From NCBI RefSeq assembly GCF_000801105.2, contig NC_079517.1:19601579-19665578 (forward strand): DNA of 64,000 nucleotides. Direction: 5' to 3'. The notes below the pieces were generated by a model that was not told the DNA's origin, did no database searches, and saw only the letters and a list, made by a program, of their open reading frames with translations. This document shows positions 11,742 through 20,121 of the stretch, piece after piece. A program made the translations under genes and the position numbers. The first letter of the stretch is position 1. The number at the start of each line of letters is the position of its first letter. This DNA is from Raphanus sativus. Lineage: Eukaryota; Streptophyta; Magnoliopsida; Brassicales; Brassicaceae.

Positions 11742-11917
11742 TTTTTTTTTTTTTTGATAACTATCGTATTTGGGCAGCCACATTCCCAACTATCTCTCCG
11801 AAGAGGGTCCAGCGCCCCAACGGAAGAGATGTTAAATCCGTTGTGGCCAAGGCTCGAACCCGGGTGGCGGACAATACAACTGTACCTCCTTTACCACCAA
11901 GCTACGAGCACTTGGTT
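11742..11917 (-). mobile_element. tRNA-derived SINE
   Basis: On the minus strand it starts near ccaagtgctcgtagcttgg. It contains an A-box (TAGCTTGGTGG, 11894-11904) and a B-box (GGTTCGAGCC, 11851-11860) about 34 nt apart, and ends in a long A-tract (the T run at 11742-11755). This is the layout of an RNA polymerase III SINE. Similar strings containing tcttcatt flank it (11721-11741 and about 11918-11964) and are probably a diverged target duplication; its exact edges are ambiguous. Confidence 0.75.
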
Positions 11918-12164
11918 TCTTCATTTTGTGTTCTTGTGACCAACATAAAGAATCTTCATTTAGTGTTAAACAAAAAAGCATCTTAATTTCGATTGTTTTT
12001 TTTTCATTGATATCTGATTTTTTAATACATTTTCAGTAGAACACAATGAACATGAAAACACAACAAGTTAATGTTCGGTCCGGAACAAGTATCAGACTAT
12101 TAACAGATTAAGTAAAAGTGAAACTCTGAAAACAGAGATCCACGTCTAAGAAGATTCCTGTAAA

Positions 12165-12374
12165 TCAGCCGGTGGTGATGTGGAGATTGACAGCGAGGAT
12201 CAAGATCGTGTAAGCAGCGAAGAAGAAGAGTGTGTGAACGGCGATTGCTTTGCCGTTGGTTTTCATGCCGCCGAGATCTAGCGTCCGGTGATGTCCAGGC
12301 AATGAGAAGATGAGTCCTGGAGAGAGCAACACGAACAACACAACTCCGACGAGAACTGGAGCCCAATCCGCCAT
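12165..12374 (-). CDS. DUF3339 small two-span membrane protein, intact
   Basis: 69 residues. It begins MADWAPVLVGVVLFVLLSPG (first hydrophobic span), continues with IFSLPGHHRTLDLGGMKTNG (loop with the conserved xLPGxxR and MKTNGKAI motifs), and ends in a second span AIAVHTLFFFAAYTILI and the tail HITTG. The start at 12374 was chosen over the in-frame upstream one at 12398 because MADW is the family start and gives the standard family length. It is a single exon ending in TGA. Members of this plant family are predicted small membrane proteins of unknown role; the closest I recall is Arabidopsis At5g63500 and relatives. It is the only host gene in the window without visible damage. The DNA to 12480 is the likely promoter. 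Confidence 0.9.
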   Translation of the reverse strand: MADWAPVLVGVVLFVLLSPGLIFSLPGHHRTLDLGGMKTNGKAIAVHTLFFFAAYTILILAVNLHITTG

Positions 12375-12661
12375 TTCCGATGAATGTTGAAAACGCAAAG
12401 GCGACTCCTTTTTCGATAAAGCGGTGGTGAAAGATAGTCAAAAGTCAAGAGTACAAGTAAAGTGGAGCTGCTGAGCTAATAAGGCCACTTTGATTGTTTT
12501 TCCTTTTCTTTTTAGCGAAGTTTAGAATAATCAATAATCTAGTAAATATGTTTTCAAAAGTATTTCGTATATATTATAAGAACGAAAATGACATTTGAAT
12601 ATTTGATTATTCTAGTTTGAAGTGAAAAAGTCATCTGGTTAATTTTTTAAATATAAAATTT

Positions 12662-12692
12662 ACTAGATTTTTATCCGCACAACCGCGCAGAT
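12662..12692 (-). mobile_element. Helitron 3' terminus (minus orientation)
   Basis: Host A (12662), CTAG (12663-12666), AT-rich spacer, then an imperfect hairpin tccgcacaaccgcgcaga. On the minus strand this is hairpin, spacer, CTAG, T. The body extends to the right. Confidence 0.6.
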
Positions 12693-13201
12693 GTCTGTTT
12701 TCAGTTATATATATATATATAAATAAATTAATATATGTATTAAACAACATATTAAATATCATATTGTATTATATTTATATTTAATTTTGACTCGCCGACT
12801 ATTTAAACCAAATTTTCTAATAATAATATTTTTTACGTTTATTCATTTTTGATAATATATTATTATATATACAAACATTTTAAGATATGTCTATTTATAC
12901 ATGTATTATATAGTTTTCGAATGTTAAGTCGTTATGTTATCGTATTATATTTTTAGCATAAATATTTTATGAAATTGTTTGTACAGATTTATTAATTTAA
13001 TATAATGTTATCATATTTAATTCAATATAATAGTTTCATTTAATATGAATTGTTATTATTATAAAATAGATAAAAAGATAATATATATATTAATGCATAA
13101 TAATATTTCATTGCTAATTACGAAATTAGTTGAAATATTTACATAAACTTTTTGAAATTAAGATATTGGTATAATATTTTTAAACATATTTGTTAAAAAC
13201 T

Positions 13202-13326
13202 TATATATATATATATATATATATGTTTAAAATAAAAAGATATCATAATTAAAAGATTTTGTATTATTAACTTTAGTGAAATACATATATTATATAGCTT
13301 TATAATATTAACACGTGTTACCTAGT
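13202..13326 (+). mobile_element. (AT)n run and weak Helitron-like 3' terminus
   Basis: An (AT)n tract (13202-13224) is followed by the palindrome AACACGTGTT (13310-13319) and CTAG (13322-13325) with host T. The stem lacks the usual GC content, so confidence is low. Confidence 0.35.
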
Positions 13327-15091
13327 TTTCTAATATGTTGGGTTTAACGTAGTTCAAAGATTCTATATATATTATTAGTCTTAATAAAATATATTTAATA
13401 AAAATTTAAAAGATGATCCAAATTATAAAATAAAACATGAAAGAATTCATTACTTTTATTTTAATAGATAAGATATACTATAATTAGAAATTTTAAGAAA
13501 ATAGTATACAAATTTTATTTTCATTTTATAATAAAATCTTAAGAACATTAATTTATAATAATATTAGACTACTAATCACAAAATTAATCAATGTTATTAA
13601 TTTATAATAACATTAATTTACTGTTTTTCCATAGAAAAGTATTTAAAATTTTAATAAGATTCTGTTAGATTTGTTTGTCAACATATTTTTATAATAAGAA
13701 AAATAACACAATTTTATAGATGGAGTTGTTATATATATTAATTATTTAAGATGTGATATTTTAATGATGCCATAATGTTAATTACAAATAGATGAAATAT
13801 GATTTTCTAGGGAAGGTCCATTTTAAAAAAAAATCATACATAAAGATAAGTTGTGACTTTTTTTTAATATAATTTGTGACTTCTTTTTAATATAATAGAT
13901 ATTTACTAATTGTTTCTAACATGGATAGAATCTATATATAATAGGAAATCAGTTTTTTGATCTCCTATGACATCATTTTTTTTATAAAAAAAAGTTGATC
14001 CAATGGTCAGGATTTTTTTTTTATATTTTGTGATCTAATGGATATAAACAAATTTTGCTATGTATGATGATGTCATCAAACTTTGGCAACTCTTGTCATC
14101 TATTTTAAACAACAAGATAGACACAATCATACTTTTACATCATTAAAAATTTCCTGCTTTAAACAATTATTTATTTGAAATGACAGATCCTTTGATTAGT
14201 AAGAGAAATACTTTTTCATACTTTCTGTATTTTGATTTAATAAAAAACAACTTGAAGAGTTACAATAACGGTAATAATTGTTTTATTTTTTCATCTAATG
14301 GTCATAAGTTTTTCTTTTGTTCAAATGAATTATATTTTGTTGTAACTCTTCTCCAAAGAGATCCCTTCTCAAACAACACATATGTTTCAAAAAGGACAAA
14401 GATGTATCTTTCAGAATGTTATATATTGAATTTTTTACGACAATAATTTTTTAATAAAATTTACTTGGTTCTTAAGCAGTCATTGTCTACATCAATTCTA
14501 TTTTTAGTCTCCAGTAAGGTATGATTGTGTTATTTCTTTAGTTTTAAACGCTTGCTTTCTTAACATCCAGACTCTAATTGTCAGAAACTAGCCTCTCATT
14601 CCATTCTTCTGTTTTTCCATTTTAATCAATAAGGTGAGATTTGTCACTGTCTGTTTTTGTCTTTGAGAAGTAAAGAAAGTGTAAAGAATGGATTTCAAGA
14701 ACCCTTTACCGGGTGAAAAGTATGTTGCCTCTGGTTGTTGTCACCCAATATAACACTGAAACCACTGAACAATTCTTTTTCTTCCTTTTTAACTCTTGCC
14801 TCAATCATCACCGTATCTCAGCCGCTTACCTCCTTTAAGATTCAACGGTTTCGACGGCGAAAGATCCTCACCACCATCTGTTTTACCATGGAAGAATAGA
14901 CACAGAGCTCTCCTATGGACGACATACTAGAAAGCACGAGCCTCGACATACTGACGTTGTCACGACTTTCAATCTTTTGTGTCTACTATGGACGTATTAT
15001 TTGGCCGCTTCCTTTGGTTTTGGTAACTGATGACAACGATGGTGGTGCTTCCTTCAATGTCATGAAAGCCGGAGATGAATAAAGTGAAAAA
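13327..15091. other. AT-rich, transposon-derived, no gene seen
   Basis: TCTATATATAATAGGAAATC at 13931 looks like another Helitron 5' start (weak). The part 14640-15090 is less AT-rich and may hold a decayed gene, but no frame stays open and no domain is recognisable. Confidence 0.45.
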
Positions 15092-15524
15092 TGTTGGATA
15101 TGATTGGTCCAAAACTGAAAGACATGAAGAATAAGAAATATTCCTATTGGATAAAAGGAAAGAGATGTATCCTATTAGTGTTAGGAGTTACCCTAGGAGC
15201 ATTATATAAACTCAAAGTCGGATTGACTTGATGACAACCTTGTATCTTTTCTCTTCTCCTTGCACCATTGAGCTAAAAACATGATTGTGTCTAAGCTCGG
15301 TGGTGAGGTTAAACATATAGTGGATTGCCGGAATCTTCTGGCCCAGACGTAAGAGTAGCTCATATCGAGGCTCTGAACTGGTTAAATTATTATGTGTCTT
15401 TACTTCTCTTTGCTTGCTTGTTATTTTGCGTTAAGCTAGTTAGAGAGAGAGAGCGCGATTAACAAACGAACCAAAACTAACCTAATAACCTAAACGTGTG
15501 TTGAAGTTGGGTGAGGTCTCAACA
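15092..15524 (+). repeat. Ty1/copia 5' LTR
   Basis: It starts TGTTG and ends CAACA, forming the terminal inverted repeat expected of an LTR. A TATA box (TATATAAA, 15203-15210) lies inside, and a tRNA-Met primer site follows directly. Its 433 bp is within the range of plant copia LTRs. No 3' LTR is present. Confidence 0.8.
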
Positions 15525-15526
15525 AG

Positions 15527-15539
15527 TGGTATCAGAGCA
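15527..15539 (+). other. Primer-binding site (initiator tRNA-Met), copia
   Basis: TGGTATCAGAGCA, the standard sequence complementary to the 3' end of plant initiator tRNA-Met, two bases after the LTR. Confidence 0.9.
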
Positions 15540-15549
15540 TCAGGTCAGG

Positions 15550-16362
15550 ATGTCTAATACACGAATAGAGGTTGATCGGTTTGATGGGTCTGGCGACTTT
15601 ATGTTGTGGAAGATTTGCATGCTCGCTCATCTTGGTTACTTGGGTTTGAAGGAAATTCTCAAGGATGAGAAACTACTTCGAGAACCCGCTAAATATGAAC
15701 CGAAGGAAGAAGACGATGAAGCGATGGAGGGGAAAGCAGCTTTCCAACACCAGCTGATATTGATCCCTCGAAGGTAGAAAAATCAGAGAAAGCCATGAAT
15801 CTGATTGTTCTGAACGTTGGTGACCATGTTCTACGGAAGATTAGCCACTGCACTACAGCAGCAGCTATGTGGTGGCTGTTGGAGAGGCTATACATGTCTA
15901 AGTCTCTGCCGAACAGGATTTTCCTGCAGCTAAAGTTCTATAACTTTAAGATGACTGATACTACATCTGTTGATTCAAACATTGATGACTTCCTGAAGCT
16001 AGTGTCTGATTTAAGCAGCATTAGAGTCATGGTAACAGATGAAGTGCAAGCGATATTACTTCTATGTTCTTTGCCATCTCGATACAACCAGCTGAAGGAG
16101 ACTTTGAAGTATGCAAAGAACACCATAAATCTGGAGGCTATTATTGCAGCAGCTAGTGATAAAGAAAGGGAGTTGAAAGACAGTGGTTGGAATAGTAAAG
16201 AAGCTGGAGAAGGATTAGTCATGAAAGACAGAGGAAGGTCTGAATGGAGAAACGAATCGAAGAAAAATAATCGTGGAAGATCAAAGTCGAGATATAAAGT
16301 GGTGTGTTGGCACTTTAAGAAGGAGGGACATCTAAGAAAAGATTGTTACGCTTTGGAAAACC
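15550..16362 (+). pseudogene. Ty1/copia gag, frameshifted and truncated
   Basis: ATG at 15550 opens MSNTRIEVDRFDGSGDFMLW, the usual copia Gag N-terminus (F.G..F..W). The frame breaks near 15770 and resumes at 15795 with NVGDHVLRKI, MWWLLERLYMSK and LPSRYNQLKETLKY, typical central Gag helices. A zinc knuckle near 16310 reads CWHFKKEGHLRKDC: the second cysteine of CX2C is replaced by Phe. The reading then runs into unrelated antisense LINE DNA near 16362, so protease, integrase, RT and RNase H are missing. In intact elements Gag packages the RNA into virus-like particles. This copy is dead. Confidence 0.8.
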
Positions 16363-16673
16363 AGCATCCTGTCTGCATACGCCCAAGGACCGCAACGTAT
16401 CATACTGTCCATTGCTTCCTCTGATGGGAACACAAATTGGGAACGTCTTCCTTCAAGCAACCTTCCACGAACCACCCCTTCCAGGCCCCAAACCCTCGGC
16501 ATTGTGGCAATGAGAGGACGGACGTTTTGTCGACGAGGCATTTCTGGTCGACCGATCAGTATGAAACGGTTCTCCTCAGCGGCCTGACAAACCACATCTA
16601 AAGGCAACGCAAAAGAGGCATCTTCCCTTCCCAAGTCAATATCTTGCATTGCACGCCTAATATTATCACTCAT
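16363..16673 (-). pseudogene. DUF4283-type LINE ORF1 fragment
   Basis: Read on the minus strand from ATG at 16673: MSDNIRRAMQDIDLG, then PLDVVCQAAEENRFILIGRP, IATMPRVWGLEG, GRRSQFVFPSEEAM and GPWAYADRMLVFQ. This is the DUF4283 domain that begins plant L1-type LINE ORF1 proteins. The zinc knuckle, endonuclease and RT that should follow are lost at the junction with the copia gag. The LINE's 5' leader continues right to 16813, where Tat-1 is inserted, and resumes at 28987. Confidence 0.75.
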
Positions 16674-16813
16674 TTTGTTTTGACTCTCGCTAATCCTTAG
16701 AAAAATTTTCAGGAGTTTGTTAATAAAAGCTATTTGTTTCTGTGAGAATTGACAGATAACCATAATTCTTTTATAACATCCTTCAAATCTACCCAAAAAG
16801 GCAGGGTCATCAT

Positions 16814-17350
16814 TGTTGGGCCCGAATATGGCCCGATAGCTGATCTCCAAATAATAAAAGATGGTAATGGGCCGGGACAGGCCCATCGCAGGCTCGATGC
16901 CTAAAAGGAGCCGGAGGCTGAAAGCTAAGGACTCTAACTATGGAGCTCACGGGGAAGAGGAAGCTCACGTTGTGACAAGGAGAAGCGCAGGACCCGGTCA
17001 AAGGGAAGCTGTTGCGGATTCCACCTTAAGCGGAGACGATCTCGGAGATTAGTTGGAGGCAACCTAAAGAAGTCCAAGGCTATTTAAAGAGAAGATGGAG
17101 AACTAAGAAAGGGATCCGACTCAACTGATATTTTACTCAACATTCATCAAAACACTCTTATTGTAATATTCATATAATCTTTGTATTCATCAAAGATCAC
17201 CCTTTGTAACCATCCTATTTCTACTAAATCAATACAAATCGAAGTTCATTCTACAAGTTCTTACGGGATTCAGCCCGCGTTTATCTTTCCCTAACCTTTC
17301 CTAAACATTAAACCTGATCTAAAATCTAGGTGTGAGTTTTACCCCTCACA
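16814..17350 (+). repeat. Tat-1 5' LTR
   Basis: 537 bp, starting TGTTGGGCCC and ending CCCCTCACA. A TATA-like TATTTAAA at 17081-17088 is the probable core promoter. The three differences from the 3' LTR are single-base changes. Confidence 0.95.
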
Positions 17351-17352
17351 AT

Positions 17353-17370
17353 TGGCGCCGTCTGTGGGGA
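17353..17370 (+). other. Tat-1 primer-binding site
   Basis: TGGCGCCGTCTGTGGGGA lies two bases after the LTR, the usual position and TGGCGCC start of Tat primer sites. Confidence 0.85.
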
Positions 17371-17403
17371 AGAAATAATCGAATCCCTTACTCTAACTTG
17401 AGG

Positions 17404-20094
17404 ATGAATCCTACCGACCAGACAACAAATCCGAATGATCTTAACCTCCCGATTCCGAGCGATGGCTCACCGAACGACGGAGGCTCTACCCTTGTAACCT
17501 CGGAACCTCGACATGGCGACCACCGGTCCGGGCAGCAGCTTCCTATTAACGCTCGAATTAGCCAGAATATAACCGGAGCTACTAACCAGAGATCGACAAG
17601 TAGAACCGCCCCCGGGCTTCCAATCACCGAGAATCCTCAGCAGCCAGCCGCTCCGAATCAAACGGAGGCTCAGCTTTCTGAGATTCGTCAGATGATGATG
17701 CAACTAGTAGACAAAGCTCAGGAAAGTGAGCGTACGATGCATCAGCTAGCTGTTCGACAGCAACGATTCGAAGAGATAACAAGATCTCTAGACACAACAA
17801 CCCAGCCACCTCGACGTCAAACTCCGGGGGTCACTTTCCGAGATCGATTGACTGATCCCTCATTTCCCCGAGGACGTTTAGATTTTTCCCCTGATAGCAC
17901 TGCTCTTGCAGGACAGGGATCAGCTTTCCAGACACCTCATACTGGGACAGCTCCCGTGTTTAACCCGCCTATCACCAGTGCTATGGGAAGCAACGTGGCA
18001 ACAACCAGTTCCGCATCTGGTCAGGTCGCTGATCGGAGCTCTCGTCTACCTCCTCCGCCGACTGAATTTAGATCCGGGGCAGGAGGATCCCTCCCATCCG
18101 AAGGTAGGACAGCAGCTCCGGTTTATCAAACCAGAAGCTCAACCCCAAATGGGGGCCGGTATCAACGGATAGATTCCGATAACCCGAGAGCTGGTGAGCG
18201 ATTTAGCCCCCCAACTGCATGGGAGGATGAGCCCACACGATTCCGTCAGGAACCTGCCCGTCGGGTACCTAACAACGACCCGAATGTCCTACCTATGGAA
18301 GGACCTGAAGCTATCCGTAGGTATATGGAACGAACTCATGCAGCTCTCCAAAAATTGGGAGCTCAAGTCCATAAAACTACGAGCTCAGCCCCCGAAATCG
18401 ATAGTTTGATCGAAGAAACACGTGAAACTCCATTCACTGACAGGATTGCCAGCTCCTACATAAGGGATACCCGAAAAATCAGAATTCCCGAGTATGACGG
18501 GACTTCTGACCCAAAGGCCTATTTGAGAGCTTTCCGACTGGCAATCGTTAAAGCCCATTTTACACAGGAAGAATGCGAAGCGGGTTACTGCAGGACATTC
18601 GCTGAAAATTTGGTCGGAACAGCCCTTGAGTGGTTCTCTGGTCTCGAACCAGCCTCGATAGATAGTTTCGATCAGCTAACTAACGCCTTCATGAAACAGT
18701 ACTCGACTCATATCCTGAAACAAGCTTCTGAAGCCGACCTTTGGAAGGTCAGACAAGGAATGGGAGACTCACTACGAGTTTACATCGAGAAATTCAGGGC
18801 AATAAGAACTAAGCTCTCGAATCCTAACGACCTAGTCGCCATCGAGGCTCTTAGGAGAGGTCTATTCTATAAATCGAAATTCTGGTCAGAATTAACGCTC
18901 AATACTCCTCCAACTATCGATGATGCTCTTCATAAAGCCACCAGATACATCACTTTGGAGGAGGAAACAGCCGCATTGGATAAACTCCACAAGAAGCCTC
19001 CGAATCACTCAAAAGGTGAATCTTCTGAGGCAAAGGGACCTCACAAAAGGGGAAACCCCCGAAACAACCAAACTCAGGGAGAACATTCCTACGCAATCGA
19101 GGAAGACAAGGAAGAGAAACCTATCGCCGCAGCGAACAAAACTCCCTGGTCAAAAGGCTTTGATAAAAACAAACATTGCTCTTATCCTGATCGAGAAGGG
19201 CACTCAACTGAGGAATGTTGGGACCTCCAACAGCAACTGGCAGCTAAATTCGCAGCTGGAGAAATAAAGGGCGTGGACCTTAAAAAGCCATCACCTTATC
19301 AGAAAAGAGGTTCTAGAGACACCTCCCCAAAGCGCGAGAGGTCACCTGAGAAGGAGACCGATTCGCCACCTCCAGCTCCCAAGAAGAGAGTTGACATGAT
19401 TCTTGGGAAATTCCCCCAAGGAAAAAGTTTACAAGTCGAGGCTCTCTTGAGCAAACCGTCCCCTCAATCGAGCCCCGACTCGAGGGTGGACTGTATCCTT
19501 GGAGGATCAGACATATGTCAAGACTCCGTCAATTCCATTAAGAATCACGTACGGAAGGCTGTGTCTAACACTGGACCTAAGCCTCCTAACCCCGAGTCCA
19601 ATACTAAGATTTCTTTCTGGGAAAGCGAGACCTCAAACCTCGACAGACCTCACGATGATGCGTTGATTGTCACCCTGAACATCGCAGGATACGAGGTCCC
19701 TAAACTCATGATAGACACAGGAAGCTCTGTCGACCTTATTTTCTATAACACCCTAAAAGGGATGGAAATAGACGACTACGAGATTATTGGCCAAAAAGCT
19801 AACCTCGTAGGCTTCTCCGGAGAAACAGCTACCTCATTGGGGACTATCAAGCTCCCAGTTATAGCTGGCGGAATAATGAAAATGACCAACTTAGTAGTCA
19901 TCGACAGACCTTCCCCGTTCCATGCGATCCTGGGAAGACCCTGGATTCACAAAATGAAGGCAGTAGCCTCGACGTATCATCAATGCGTAAAATTCCCAAC
20001 ACCCGAAGGGATAACTACCGTACACGGTAGCCAGAAGATATCCAGGATCTGCTATTTGGGAGGATTCGAAATCCTCAAAAAATCCCCCCAATAG
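17404..20094 (+). CDS. Tat-1 Gag-protease
   Basis: 896 residues from ATG 17404; the frame is also open upstream into the LTR, but this is the first Met after the primer site. Residues 1-330 are low-complexity and proline/serine-rich. A retrotransposon Gag domain lies around residues 390-465 (ENLVGTALEWFSGLEPASI). A modified zinc knuckle CSYPDREGHSTEEC follows near 595, where relatives usually have CxFH. A retropepsin with active site MIDTGSSVDLI is near residue 770 and an ILGRPWIH motif lies downstream. Gag forms the particle and the protease matures the polyprotein. The ORF ends in UAG in the same frame as the next ORF, in a readthrough context, so Gag-protease would be the major product and Gag-Pol the minor one. 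No internal lesion is seen. Confidence 0.92.
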   Translation: MNPTDQTTNPNDLNLPIPSDGSPNDGGSTLVTSEPRHGDHRSGQQLPINARISQNITGATNQRSTSRTAPGLPITENPQQPAAPNQTEAQLSEIRQMMMQLVDKAQESERTMHQLAVRQQRFEEITRSLDTTTQPPRRQTPGVTFRDRLTDPSFPRGRLDFSPDSTALAGQGSAFQTPHTGTAPVFNPPITSAMGSNVATTSSASGQVADRSSRLPPPPTEFRSGAGGSLPSEGRTAAPVYQTRSSTPNGGRYQRIDSDNPRAGERFSPPTAWEDEPTRFRQEPARRVPNNDPNVLPMEGPEAIRRYMERTHAALQKLGAQVHKTTSSAPEIDSLIEETRETPFTDRIASSYIRDTRKIRIPEYDGTSDPKAYLRAFRLAIVKAHFTQEECEAGYCRTFAENLVGTALEWFSGLEPASIDSFDQLTNAFMKQYSTHILKQASEADLWKVRQGMGDSLRVYIEKFRAIRTKLSNPNDLVAIEALRRGLFYKSKFWSELTLNTPPTIDDALHKATRYITLEEETAALDKLHKKPPNHSKGESSEAKGPHKRGNPRNNQTQGEHSYAIEEDKEEKPIAAANKTPWSKGFDKNKHCSYPDREGHSTEECWDLQQQLAAKFAAGEIKGVDLKKPSPYQKRGSRDTSPKRERSPEKETDSPPPAPKKRVDMILGKFPQGKSLQVEALLSKPSPQSSPDSRVDCILGGSDICQDSVNSIKNHVRKAVSNTGPKPPNPESNTKISFWESETSNLDRPHDDALIVTLNIAGYEVPKLMIDTGSSVDLIFYNTLKGMEIDDYEIIGQKANLVGFSGETATSLGTIKLPVIAGGIMKMTNLVVIDRPSPFHAILGRPWIHKMKAVASTYHQCVKFPTPEGITTVHGSQKISRICYLGGFEILKKSPQ

Positions 20095-20103
20095 CAATTA
20101 CAG
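20089..20103 (+). promoter_or_regulatory. Leaky UAG readthrough signal between Gag-protease and Pol
   Basis: The in-frame codons read CAA UAG CAA UUA CAG. UAG followed by CAR-YYA is the defined type I stop-codon readthrough context of tobamoviruses in plant cells. Both flanking ORFs are in frame 1, and no other stop intervenes between 17404 and 23790. That it works here is inferred. Confidence 0.75.
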
Positions 20104-20121
20104 ATCCAGGAGGGTCGCGAA

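Noticed and set aside
11851..11904. A and B boxes of a tRNA gene
   Set aside because: No cloverleaf can be completed and an A-tract follows; it is a tRNA-derived SINE.
17388..17809. Antisense ORFs opposite Tat-1 gag
   Set aside because: Shadow frames of the GC-balanced gag coding sequence, with no domain.
20089..20103. Integrated tobamovirus sequence suggested by the CAA UAG CAA UUA context
   Set aside because: Flanking coding sequence is Tat protease and RT. Only the short readthrough context is shared, best explained by common ribosome requirements.
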